Counted from the stretch's first letter, positions 41,815 through 52,225 are shown. The stretch is 64,000 bases of DNA from Ursus arctos (GCF_023065955.2 NC_079873.1:10244566-10308565), one strand, 5' to 3'. Program-made: numbers and translations. The notes: generated from the sequence alone by a model not told the origin.

Positions 41815-42265
41815 GGGCCTCAAATTAGCATATTTCTCCCCTCCACACAAAGGAGGCTTTTAAGCTTCTGTTTTTTAAAACCAGGGGAGAGAGAGAGGAG
41901 GAGGGGATAAAGCTGGGGGCTGCTCTTAGCAACAGTGTCTGAATGTAATGATTTGCCTCCCTCAAAGCGACTTGCGAGTTTTTCAATTTTCTTAAAGCAA
42001 GCCTCTCAAATGGCCTCAAAACTTAGTAGAAAATATTTATTGGGCTGCTAGGTAATAAACATCCTCCCTCTCGTCATTAAATTGCAATTAAACTCTGATT
42101 AAAAAAATTAATTATAAACCCTAAACTCGTCCTCCAATCCTGCTATGGAGTAGGGCCCCTCCCTTGCTCCTGGAGAAACGGTCAAAATCAACAAACGCAG
42201 TTATTGTGATACTTATTCAGGGGGAAGGCTCCGAGGGGACGCCCTTGCCATGTTTATTGATACGT
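41815..42265. promoter_or_regulatory. Candidate conserved enhancer with dense ATTA cores
   Basis: There is no repeat or coding signal. 42074-42118 packs several homeodomain cores: TCATTAAATTGCAATTAAAC, TCTGATTAAAAAAATTAATT and ATAAACC. Further cores are CAAATTAGCATATTTC (POU-like) at 41821, AATATTTATTGGGC at about 42032, CAGTTATTGTGATAC (SOX-like ATTGT) at about 42198 and TGTTTATTGATACG at 42251. Long low-GC motif clusters of this kind are typical of developmental enhancers. The target gene is unknown. Confidence 0.45.
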
Positions 42266-43264
42266 TTTTGATCTTCAGGAGTGAAAAGGTGGGTGGGAGG
42301 GAGGCCGAAAGGCACCAGGAATGCCCTGATTACCCTGCGACGGGAGCATGGGCTGCGAGTAATGACCTCACGGCGCCTTGCCGCACGGGCTGTGTCCCTG
42401 TGTTTGCCAAAGACGTCACCTTCGTCTTTGCTAAAGGAGAGCCTTAAAGCTGCACCAGGCTCGGGCTGGCAGAGCAGACTGGAACGTCTGAAAGGTCATA
42501 AAAACTGTATCCACCCGGTAAACCTCTAAGAGGTCAGCCAAAGAAATGATTTGTGTTTCATTCCACCAGATATTAATTCTCCAAAAGATGGAATCTCAAT
42601 TCGAGGGGGAGAAATGAAGATCTCTCTGGCTCAGAACGAATGTTTTGAAAGGGCTCTGCCCCTTAACAATAACTCCAAGCCATCAGAGGGAATTAAAATG
42701 CTGCCCTACTCCACTCAAGCTCCGGTTGCTCCATCAGGGCTCGGGCGGATCTGGAAGGCCCCGGGGAAGGAAGGCCGGGGAGGCTGGGCGCCTTAGAGCT
42801 CTCCCAAGGGCCGAGAGGAGCCAGGCGCCGGCGGCTCGGGCTAAGCGTGGCTCTGGAAGGCGGCCCATGCTCTCCTGCCTTCTCCCTTCTGGAAGGGAGA
42901 AGGAGGCTGCTGAAAATGATGGTGGGGCCATCTGCTCTGCCTCCCGACCATGCCCCCGCAGAGCTGGCAGAGCCTCCTGCCTTTAATAGATGCCTAGACA
43001 CTGCCCCCTCCCGCAGGCCCGCGTCCCCACGCGGGACCCAGAGTGCACCTGTGTGTATGGCCCAGTCTCCGGTCGCTGATCCTGCCTCAGCCTCCCCATT
43101 TTCCCCAATGGACCCGCAAACTCTTGGCTCCCCCCTCCATCTCACTGTCTCCTCTACAGCACACACACGCCCCCTTTTCTCTATTTACTGCTGTCTCGCT
43201 GGCCCGCATCGCCCTTCAGGGTGGGCCTCCCCTAAACCCGGCGCTTCCAGGGATGAGAGCTCAA
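42266..43264. other. Unique sequence, GC-rich right half
   Basis: 42700-43060 is GC-rich. Overlapping open frames of up to 157 codons in opposite directions are unrecognised. Confidence 0.4.
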
Positions 43265-43415
43265 TTTAGAAACTGATGTTCATGAATCACTAGACTGTCC
43301 ACCTGAAACTAATATAATACTGTATGTTAACTAACTGGAACTAAAATAAAAGGTCAAAAAATCGAAAGGAAAAAAATACAGTATTTTTTAAAAGAAAAAA
43401 AAAAAAAAACGGTTG
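43265..43415 (+). repeat. Carnivore L1, extreme 3' end with poly(A)
   Basis: GTTCATGAATCACTAGACTG, ACCTGAAACTAATATAATAC, TGTATGTTAACTAACTGGAA and TAAAATAAAAGG followed by A-rich DNA match the 3' terminus of carnivore-lineage L1 elements. The copy is severely 5' truncated. Confidence 0.7.
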
Positions 43416-43990
43416 CTCAAAGCCACAGCTTAATTCTGTCCAATTTGATCTATAGATCCAATGCGATCAAGTCAAAATCCGGACAAGCTTCTCGGTAGCT
43501 ATCAACAAGCTAATTCTTAAGAAAAGCCAAAATCATTCTGAAAAAGAACAAAGTCAGAGGACTCACATTACCCAATTTCGAGACTTACTATAAAGCTACA
43601 TCAATCAAGGCAGTGTGGTTTTGACAAAAGGACAGACACATAGATCAGCGGAACAGAAGAGAGAGCCCAGAAATAGACCCACACAAATACACTCACTTTT
43701 GAAGAAGGTAATTTTATGGGGAAAGAATATTCTTTTCAACAAATGCTGCTGGAACATTTGGACGTCCATATGCAAAATATGAAGTTAGACACATACGCCT
43801 CACACAAAAATTAACTCAAAGCGGCTCAGAGACCACGATGTTAACCTGTAAAACTCCCAGAGGAAAATGCAGGGGGACATCTGCATGGTCTTGGGCTTGG
43901 TGACAGGTGTTTACATACAACACCGGCAGCAAGATCTACAAACAAGAAATTTGCCAATGTACACTTTATCGAAATGATAGCTTAGGGAGG
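43416..43990 (+). repeat. L1 ORF2 fragment, decayed
   Basis: Recognisable ORF2 3' landmarks are AATTTGATCTATAGATCCAA, GACTTACTATAAAGCTACAT, CAAGGCAGTGTGGTTTTGAC, AGAAATAGACCCACACAAAT, CTTTTCAACAAATGCTGCTG and AAAAATTAACTCAAAGCGGC. It is on the plus strand and broken by many substitutions and small gaps. It ends before the ORF2 stop. Confidence 0.85.
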
Positions 43991-43995
43991 CGTGG

Positions 43996-44758
43996 ACTAA
44001 TTGCTTTAAATGTTCTTCATGACGTCTGCCTCACCTAGTGAGTGAGTTTACCTGAAATGCCTCATTCTGGACGCTGCCACAGCATTCTGGAGTCCCGTGC
44101 TCCAGGACACACAGCTGGCTGCGCCTCACCCCCCTCTCCCGGCCCCCAGACTCCGAGCTGACCCTCCTCCTCAGGGACCCCCGCGGCCACACGAGCAGGC
44201 CCACTCTCTGAAGCCACGCGTGTCCTCTCGCTCAGCACGGGCGTTGTGCTAGTGGCTTCAGCGTGACCTCCCCAGCTGCCTGAGGACTCTGTGAGGGCCG
44301 GCTCGGTGTCGGGGCTTCCTGGCGTCCCCGGTGCCCTCCCTCAGTGCCTGGTAAATGTTTCAGACTAAAACCCTGACCAACAGTCAGACATTTGTCCAGC
44401 TCCTATTTCCACTCAAGCGCGGCCTAGAACTCTTACCCACATCAGAAGGAATTCCTTCCCCCCAGTCTTCCACTGTTTTGGCAACACCCCTCTTCTCCTT
44501 CTGACCCATCCGTGAAGGTGTAAGACGCTCAGTTAAGGGTCCGGTCTCTCTCACGAAGCCACCACTTCTCAGAGAGCAAGATAGCTCCTCAGAACCCCAC
44601 CATACTAAATTGGAGGCAACAACTCCTTTTCGAAGCTCCCGTGGCTCATTCACGACATACACACATGTACGTTTTGACACACCATCACACATGTGTACGC
44701 ATATACACACATGAAGGGAAGGATGTTTTGATGGGGACGAGGAAAATGAATTTGGCTT
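43996..44758. other. Unique sequence
   Basis: It is GC-rich to about 44350. A short ACACATG-type alternating stretch lies at about 44655-44713. Nothing is recognised. Confidence 0.4.
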
Positions 44759-44776
44759 AGAATACTTTGAATTTTG

Positions 44777-44966
44777 GGGTGCGTGGGTGGCTCAGTCGTT
44801 AAGCGTCTGCCTTCGGCTCAGGGCGTGATCCTGGCGTTCTGGGATCGAGCCCCACATCAGGCTCTTCCGCTGGGAACCTGCTTCTTCCTCTCCCACTCCC
44901 CCTGCTTGTGTTCCCTCTCTCGCTGGCTGTCAAATAAATAAATAAAATCTTTAAAAAAAAAAAAAA
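44777..44966 (+). mobile_element. Young bear-type CanSINE with perfect 18-base duplication
   Basis: The head GGGTGCGTGGGTGGCTCAGT is followed by GGGCGTGATCCTGGCGTTCT, GGCTCTTCCGCTGGGAACC and AAATAAATAAATAAAATC with a pure A tail. AGAATACTTTGAATTTTG lies at 44759-44776 and again at 44967-44984. Confidence 0.97.
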
Positions 44967-45019
44967 AGAATACTTTGAATTTTGATCGATGTAAAATATT
45001 TAAGTGAAAGTATGTGGGC

Positions 45020-45207
45020 GACGGCGCCTGGGTGGCTGTCGGGGACAGGTCTGCCTTCGGCTCAGGTCATGATCCACAGGGTCCTGGGATCGAGTCCCGA
45101 TGGAGCTCCCTGCTCAGCAGGGGAGTCTGCGTCTCCCTCTGCCCCTCCCCCCTGCTTACACGCTCTCTCACTTGCTCTCTCTCTCCATCAAATAAAGAAA
45201 ACCTAAA
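45020..45207 (+). mobile_element. CanSINE, tandem to the previous one
   Basis: It reads ACGGCGCCTGGGTGGCTGTC, CTTCGGCTCAGGTCATGATC, GTCCTGGGATCGAGTCCCGA, and then a CT-rich body and AAATAAAGAAAACC. AAAGTATGTGGG before and AAAGTACGTGGC after are the diverged duplication. It lies about 53 bases downstream of the SINE at 44777-44966, in the same orientation. Confidence 0.93.
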
Positions 45208-45209
45208 AA

Positions 45210-45440
45210 AGTACGTGGCTGTGTATGTGCCTGCGTGTACATGCGTGTTGCATGTGTCGTAATACGTATATGTACATATTTGAGTGCACATGTACGTACA
45301 CACAGGCACAAACCCCTCACAGACATGCACACATGGACGTGTGCACGTGTATGTACACATAAACACGTGCGTGCACAAACGCATCCATACACACTCACAC
45401 ACATGCATTCACACATAATCTTATTCATATATACATGTAC
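45210..45440. repeat. Long imperfect TG/CA alternating tract
   Basis: The left part is TG/TA-rich (GTGGCTGTGTATGTGCCTGC and on) and the right part CA/TA-rich (CACACATGGACGTGTGCACG, ACACTCACACACATGCATTC). The alternation of purine and pyrimidine is nearly continuous over about 230 bases. The two halves are partly complementary, so both Z-DNA and a loose hairpin are possible. It explains the valine/cysteine and histidine/threonine-rich open frames on both strands. Confidence 0.8.
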
Positions 45441-45584
45441 TTTCTGCTAAGCATTTCACATCCTTCTAAACTCAGAATGTGCTAAGTTGAGTTCGTCTTC
45501 TCCACCCCCACCTGATGCCTCCCTCATCCTTCCCAAAGCTCTCCCTTGCTGTCAGAAGCATCACCATCATCTGAACAACTTAAC
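45441..45584. other. Unique sequence
   Basis: Nothing is recognised. Confidence 0.35.
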
Positions 45585-45700
45585 AGCTTTTAGGCATTCA
45601 GAATTCCAGCTCCTCCACTTACCAGCTTTTTAACTTCTGCCTCTCTGACCATCCATGTCCACATCTGTACAAAGGTCATAATAAATCTCCAAGTCAACGT
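45585..45700 (-). repeat. MIR-like SINE, reverse
   Basis: AATTCCAGCTCCTCCACTTA, CCAGCTTTTTAACTTCTGCC and TCTGTACAAAGGTCATAATA follow a reversed MIR (CCCAGCTCTGCCACTTACTA, CTAGCTGTGTGACCTT, CATCTGTAAAATGGGGATAATAA). Confidence 0.55.
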
Positions 45701-46769
45701 GTCGTTTGGAAGTCATTCGAACTACAAAATCTCTCTATATACCATACACACTCTCTTTCTAAAACATAGAGCAGTTGGCTAGGACTCCAGCACATTGCAT
45801 GGGTTCCTGGCTTGCGTGTGTCTCAGAAGTTCAAATCCATCCTTGCCCCTTTATCCGACCTCTCCTGGCCACAGGCTTGGATGGGGGCAAGGGCTATGCA
45901 GCTGGTTACCAATCCCTGCGATCTCCCCTATCTCAGATCCCAAACCAAAGCTTATGTGTCCAAACTTCACACTCTCACTGAGCTGTTCGCTCAATCTCCA
46001 ATGGAAGCCCTGCCTACTCGATCGAGCTGGCTCTCAGAGACCCACGTGGGTCACCGTCCCCCAAGCAAGTCGTCTGCGCTCACCTGCGGGGCTCCTCTTC
46101 CTCACCCGCATGGAGCCTCTTGCCTCTACTTCTTGGACCAGTTTCCTTCTTCCTCTTCCTTCTCTCCTTTCACTTGTCCTAATTCTATTCGTTTTCATGG
46201 CATAACTCCAAGACTACAGCTTGTGGGAAACCCTCCCAAGGATTCGGTTCTCAGCCCATCTTACGTCTATACCCCGCCAATTTACCACAAGATGACGTCC
46301 TAGCTTTTCCCCCAAAGCATCCAAAACAACTTTGACCTCTGACAGCACAGGGACCCTACAGGGCACTTCTCCAGTGCTATACCGAAACACCTAGCTTAGG
46401 TTTAGAAAAATGTGCTCACGTTCAATGAGAACTCATTGATTTTTTCAAACAGCAGCTACGAGAATATTTGCAGATGCTTCAGTCCTGTGGCTTCTAAAAT
46501 CCGAGTATAATTTTTCTATCTAAAAAAACATAAAAATGGACTGCATGGTACCATCTCTTTGAAGAAACTGGTGAAGTAAAGAGCACTCCATGACCAGAGA
46601 GGGGAAATTTGGCGAGCTATATTACGGAGCGCAAACTTACATACTGACCGTATTACAGTGGTAGGGCTCAATGTGTAGAAACACTAAGTGGTTTGAATTC
46701 TCCACCTACAGTTTGTGAAGCCCAGGGGCCCCGAATGACCTCAGTGTTGAACAGGAGGCACATCCATCT
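45701..46769. other. Unique sequence, possible old L2 trace
   Basis: 45860-46320 is pyrimidine-rich and faintly L2-like (CCTCCCAAGGATTCGGTTCT, CAGCCCATCTTACG). The resemblance is too weak to call. The open frames of 136 and 163 codons here are unrecognised. Confidence 0.35.
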
Positions 46770-47010
46770 GCCAGCAGTAATTATTTTATTGACCTGATTA
46801 AAGAACAACTATTTCCATGGTCAAAAAGATCTATCCAAACACATCAGCCTTAGGCACACAATGGCAGTAATTAGAAATGCATATTTCCCTAATTAAAATA
46901 TGAGTCAATGGGCAGAACATAAAATACTGTATTAACATTTACTCAGCATATTTCTCTCACTGGTTATGATGTATGATTAAGCCAAAAACCATTTTTGAAA
47001 AGCTTTGAGC
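46770..47010. promoter_or_regulatory. Candidate conserved non-coding element
   Basis: It reads AGTAATTATTTTATTGACCT, GATTAAAGAACAAC, GCAGTAATTAGAAATGCATA, CCCTAATTAAAATATGAGTC and GATGTATGATTAAGCC. At least five TAATTA/ATTA-type cores and one octamer-like ATGCATA occur in about 200 bases of repeat-free DNA. It directly abuts an L1M relic. Function is inferred. Confidence 0.42.
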
Positions 47011-47014
47011 GATT

Positions 47015-48312
47015 ATTGACACACCATATAATTCAGCCATTTCAAGTGTACAGTTCAATAGTTTTTAGGTTTTTTCCTTCCTTTCCACTTGTTCAGCTTC
47101 TATGATTTAAGCATCACCATAACCTAATTGCAAACATTTTGGTTGCCCCTAAAAGAAACTCTGATCCTATAAGCAATCAATCCCCCTTCCTCCCTCCCCT
47201 ACCCCATCTCCCGATGCTGCTTCTGCACAACCACTAACCTGCTTTCTCTATTAAACTTGCCCGTTCTGGACACAGGCTATGTCATCCTTTGTAAGTGGCT
47301 TCTTTCCCTTAGCACGATGTTTTCAGGGGTCAGCCATGTTGTAGCAAGTATTTTTAATTGATAAATAATATCCTATGGGACAATATACCACATTTTGCTT
47401 ATCCATTCCTCAGCATGTGGGCATGTGGGCTGTTCCCACTTTTTGGCTATTATGAATAATGCTATGAACATTCATGTACAAATTTGTGTGTGGACTTAAG
47501 ATTTCCCTTCTCATGAGCGGTCTATACTCCAGGGTGGAATGGCTGGGTCATGTGGTAACTCTGTATTTAACTACTCAGGAGCTGCCAGGCTCTTTTCCAA
47601 AGCAGCTGCACCATTTTACATTTCCACCTGCAGTGTGCGAGGGTTTCATGTTTTCCATATCCTGACCAACCCTTGCTATCCTGTCTTTCTGATTCTAGCC
47701 ATCCTACCCCAGTGCCTGTGAAGTGGTAATCTCATTGTGGCTTCAATTTGCATTTCCCCAAAGACCAACATCTTTTCATGTGGTGTCTATTTGCATATCT
47801 TTTTTTAAAAGAAATGACTATTAAATCCTTTACTATTTTTCTTTTGGGGTTCTCTTTTTATTATTGAGTTGTAAGACTTTGGAAAAAAAAAATATATATA
47901 TTCCGGATACAAGTCTCTTAGATGTATGATTTTCAAATAACTTTTTCCAGTCTGCCGGGCGTTTTTTCACTTTCTTGATGGTGTCCTTTGCAGCACAAAG
48001 CTTTTTCGTTTTGATACGGTCCAATTTATCTATTTTTTTCTTTTGTTGCTTATACTTCCAGTGTTACATCTAAGAAACCACTGTCTAACCCAAAGTCATG
48101 AAGATTTACTTCCTTGTTTTCTTCCAACAGTTTTAGTTTTAGCTTTTACATTTAGATCCGTGATCCATTAGGAATTATTTTTTTGTGAATGGTGTGAGGT
48201 AGGGGTCCAACTTCATTTTTTTTTTTTTAACACATGCGGATATCCATCTGTCCCTGTATCATTTGTTGAAAAGAGTATCCTTATTACCCCATTTTTAATT
48301 GTCTTGGTATCT
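47015..48312 (-). repeat. L1M LINE ORF2, reverse orientation, left part
   Basis: The plus strand carries the reverse complement of old L1 ORF2: TTTCAAGTGTACAGTTCAAT, GGCTATTATGAATAATGCTA, GGAATGGCTGGGTCATGTGG, TTCCAAAGCAGCTGCACCAT, TTTCACTTTCTTGATGGTGT and GTCCAATTTATCTAT. Also GAGGTAGGGGTCCAACTTCA near 48197. It continues after the inserted LTR at 48686-48870. Confidence 0.92.
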
Positions 48313-48685
48313 GTCGGTCCATTAGGGCTGCTTTAACAAACTACCATAGACTGGTGGGGCTTAAACAAGACACATTTATTTCTCATAGTTCTGGACAATG
48401 GGAAGTCCAACATCAAAATGCCAGCAGATTCCCTATCTGGTGAGTTCCATTTCTTGATTCATAGATGGTCCTTCTCCCTGCATACTCATATAGCAGAAGG
48501 GGTAAGGAAGCTCTCTGGAACCTCTTTTATAAGGGCACTAATATCATTTATAAGGGCTCTACCCTTATGACCGAATCCCCTTCCAAAGGCCCACCTCCAA
48601 ATACTGTCACATTGGGAATTACGTTTCAACACATGAACGGTGGGCGGGGGGCGGGGAGGCGGCACAAACATTTATTCTAGAGCAG
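48313..48685 (-). repeat. MLT1A-type MaLR LTR nested in the L1M
   Basis: It opens GTCCATTAGGGCTGCTTTAA, then TACCATAGACTGGTGGGGCT, ACATTTATTTCTCATAGTTC, GCCAGCAGATTCCCTATCTG and CCTCTTTTATAAGGGCACTA. It ends GGGAATTACGTTTCAACACA. This is a whole MLT1A-like LTR read backwards, and it splits the L1M. A G-rich insertion (GGGCGGGGGGCGGGGAGGCG) near 48643 replaces the usual GGGGGACACA. Confidence 0.85.
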
Positions 48686-48870
48686 TACCCTTGTTGAAAA
48701 GCAACTGACCACAAATGTAAGGGTTATTTCTGGACTTTCAATTCTATTCTCTTGATCTATATGTCTATTCTTATGGCAGTACCAAAATGCCTCGATTACT
48801 ACAGCTTTGTAGTTTGGGGGTTATTAGGCTATTTGCTGGCTCCCAGATTCCATTTTGGTAGAATCCTGTT
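48686..48870 (-). repeat. L1M LINE ORF2, reverse orientation, right part
   Basis: CCCTTGTTGAAAAGCAACTG, CCACAAATGTAAGGGTTATT, TTGATCTATATGTCTATTCT, GGCAGTACCAAAATGCCTCG and TACAGCTTTGTAGT continue the ORF2 order exactly where the left part stops. Confidence 0.9.
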
Positions 48871-50990
48871 TTAACTCAAACGTTGGTTATATTAGAACTA
48901 ACTGGAAAAACCTAATTTCACATCTGACTGCCCATTAGATGGCAAAAACTTTTAGTGCCTTCATCTTCTGTTAAAATGTGTTTTAATCACGTACATATCC
49001 TATGAAAGTCAAGCATCCCATTTAACAATTCCCCACCTTAATATATTCAAAATTATTTGAATAACATCAAAATTATTTTTTCAGCTGGACACAATAAGAA
49101 GATTGCCAAGCCTCAGACAGGTAGACTCAGAGCCCAAGAAACTGGAGAATGTCATTCTACAGGCCAGTGTTGGGATCTAGAAGGATCTTCAGACTGAAGC
49201 AGGTCAAAATATCTCACAGTGTGGTCCACAACGTTTTCTAGTTGTCTACTGCTACAAGTGGTTCCCCCTTGGAACCTACCCACAGATTTCCTAGTGTCAG
49301 AGCTGTCTGGGGCCTGGAGTTCTTGAGCTGTTCTTTACCACTGACTATACTCTGACCAAAAGCAAGAAAACAGAAGAGACAACTCATTGTCTTTAATGGG
49401 AGTAAGACCAAGAAAGCTGGGAGAGATCTTGCCTCACTTGGGGATCTTCTAACATTTGCCAGAATAGTTTTCTTTTCTACAGCAGAAATTTAAGCACCCG
49501 AAAGGCTTCCAGCTCTTTCAGTATTTACTTAGGCTAGACTGCCATTTTCCATCTCACAGAACTTCTGTTCGTTTGTATGAAATGGTCTTCTTTCCAAACT
49601 ATTCCAACAACCATTCCCAAAACAAAAGGTTTCTTATCACAAAGAAGATAGATTGTATTTGTTAGGAGCGACAATTCCCTCTCCTCTAACACGTACTTTT
49701 GTGTTTCTGTTCAACCTGAAGTTCTTTAGCTTCTAGCTTACCGCTAGTTCTACATTATAAATCCGTTTTTAGGGTTTTGTGTCAATCTTTAGCATTCTAC
49801 CACTTCGAAGTCCACAAGGACAGCCAGCAACTTGGGTTCTGTAAATTTTCGGCACCAGCTTCTGTAAGGGGTACACAGCCACACAGAACCCCATGCAACC
49901 TCCAAATCAAGGACCCTCATCGTGCCTTTCTCGGAAACTTCCCCCTCTCCGTGCAGGAAGTGGGGTCCTTCTGAGGATTCTCCCCAAGCCACGAAGGGGC
50001 ACTGTGTCTCAACCGGTGGGTTCTTTGTTTGTGTGGGGAGTCCTATTCCACAGGAGAGAACGCCAAAACCCCTTCTCTCCCCCCTCCATTCCTTTCTCCC
50101 TTCCTCATTTCCTGTCTGTCCCTTCCTCTGCCATTTGGCTGCCTCCCTGCAATATCTAAACCTCTGGTTTTTCCACCTGAGCGCTGTTCCTTTTCCATAC
50201 TTGCATTTCCTCTATGGAATTCTGAATTTCCACACACCTATCTATCGCAGCTCCTAATCACCCCCAGAATTTCTAGACTCGTTTGTCTAGTTCCGCTCTG
50301 CGCTCCTGGGCGCTATTATCCATGTTTCCAAGCCCTTCCTGAACCAAAAAAAGACACTTTCGACACCCACTACTTACAAAAAAGCTGCCTTACACCCACT
50401 GTAGGCTCATATTTCTGTTTTCTTGTTCCATACAGTCAAGCATGAAGAAACTGACGCTGATCAAATGGAGCAAATAGGGACTTCTCTCTCCCCGACACTT
50501 TTTTTTTTTTTTGTACACTCGCTTTTCTTCTTCTTTGACTAATCATCATTCCAAGAAGTGACTGTACTTTTACGGCAACCACCAGTGCCGTAGGGGGCCG
50601 CCAACACACACAACCATTGCTCACTTTCTGGTCCCATCAGAAGCATGTACAGGAAGGGTGAGTGCTTTTTCTCAACTACTCCAACAAGACAACTACTAGT
50701 GGACAAGACAAGCAGATGGCTTGAATGGTCTGTCAATATGTCTATTTGTCCTGAGACCTATCCCCCAGCGCTTGTCATGGTTTGATCTGTCAAATACATC
50801 TACAAGGTCCCATAAGTCCCAAATCCTCAAATCAGTAATAACGAAGATGAGACCTGATGAAACTATTTAAGATAAGCAAAAATATCATCTTGTGTGCCTG
50901 CAAACATCCTTACGCACGAGTTGCTGCCAAAGTTCTGCATGCTGAACAGAAAAATTTGGCAGAAAATCAGTGGAGAGAGTAATAAGGCAA
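48871..50990. other. Repeat-poor unique sequence
   Basis: No dispersed repeat is recognised over about 2.1 kb. A T run lies at about 50502-50513. Open frames of up to 138 codons (50029-50445) are pyrimidine-rich and without domains. Confidence 0.4.
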
Positions 50991-51460
50991 TTTTTGTGAA
51001 AGTCCAAACAATTTTTAATATAATTAAGTATTCCAAGACCAAATTTTAACATTTACCAATAAGTTACTCTCTCACAGTCTATTTTAAACACACAAGGATT
51101 CCCATTCTTCATGGATTTCAGAATATTATTTCTAAATGCAATCCGTAAACATCCCATCTAAACTCTAATGCAACATTAATCTCACCTATATTTTTGCATA
51201 GTTTGAATACATGAATTATGATTCTTCTCTTTGTCACCCTGGCCCTCACAATATCCATTTCCTTATGGAAAATGGAAGGGCTCGCTAATCCATTAGTCAC
51301 TCAGCTCTAAGTGGATTAATGCTGGCGCACTAGAAAATGGCTCCTATAGATCACGTCAAATGAGTAATTTCAATTTCGGACTTTATAATCAAGCCCAAAA
51401 GGCCCTCCAAATTATAGTGTTACTACTTGCTCGGTAGCAGGCTGCTTTTTCAAGCAACCT
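50991..51460. promoter_or_regulatory. Candidate conserved element with inverted TAATCC motifs
   Basis: This is repeat-free AT-rich DNA. TAATCCA at 51286-51292 and TGGATTA at 51312-51318 form an inverted pair 19 bases apart, with a CATTAG core between them. TAATCC is the preferred site of lysine-50 homeodomain proteins such as OTX, PITX, CRX and GSC. Other cores are TTTAATATAATTAAGTATTC near 51013 and ATGAGTAATTTCAATTTC near 51360. Assignment as an enhancer is inference. Confidence 0.42.
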
Positions 51461-51689
51461 TATGGACACTGTGATTTAAACAGTAACTGATTTTTTAAAA
51501 TCCTGCTATTTCTTTAATTTTCTTTCAAGATATAAAAGGTAGAGTACAGAGAAAACACCTACATTTTCGTTCTATAGTCAAAGCCTAGAACTACATGAGT
51601 CTTCAATGGCCATTACACAAAGATATTGGGGGAGTTACCCACCAAAAAAATAAACTAAGAACTTCAAACGCTTTTCCTATTTATTCAGG

Positions 51690-52216
51690 CAACCGCCGCA
51701 CATCGCAAATGTCCTTGGCCTGGCAACACCAAGTGTGAGGAAGAGATACCACTTCACACAAACTAGAAGGGCCATCATCAAAAGATGGTAACAAAAGTTG
51801 GTAAGGCTGTGGAGAAATTAGACCCCTCAGATACCTGCCAACAAGAACGTAAAACGGGGCCACCACTTTGGGAAAAAATACGGAAGTGTCTCAGAAAGTT
51901 AAACAGAGTTACCACATGGCAACTCCACGCCGAGGTATACACCAAAGGAAATGAAAACGTGGGTCCACACGAAAACTTCAACGTGGATGTTCAGAGCAGC
52001 CTTAACCGTAATCGCCAAAAAGTACAAACAACCTAATTTCAAGTGCCCGTCAAGTGGTAAACAGATAAACAAAATGTGGTCCGTCCACACGGTGGACTAC
52101 TATCTGGCCATAAAAACAAAGTGCTGATACACGCTTCAACATGCATGAACCGCCGAACCATTGGGTTCAGTGAAAACAGCCAGACATCAAAGAATACACG
52201 GAAGTCCATTTATATA
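51690..52216 (+). repeat. L1M LINE, ORF2 C-terminal part, left of a nested SINE
   Basis: ACCACTTCACACAAACTAGA, GGTAAGGCTGTGGAGAAATT, GTGTCTCAGAAAGTTAAACA, TAAACAAAATGTGGTCCGTC, CACACGGTGGACTACTATCT and ATGCATGAACC are L1 ORF2 3' landmarks on the plus strand. An open stretch of about 80 codons survives by chance. It resumes at 52416 after the SINE. Confidence 0.9.
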
Positions 52217-52225
52217 AAATGTTCA

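Noticed and set aside
45067..45428. Cysteine/valine/histidine-rich frames on the minus strand
   Set aside because: They are translations of the alternating TG/CA tract and carry no information.
45860..46320. L2 LINE on the minus strand
   Set aside because: A few short phrases resemble L2, but the order is not convincing without an alignment.
51785..52036. 83-codon frame considered as a small gene
   Set aside because: It lies within L1M ORF2 and reads as a decayed L1 fragment.
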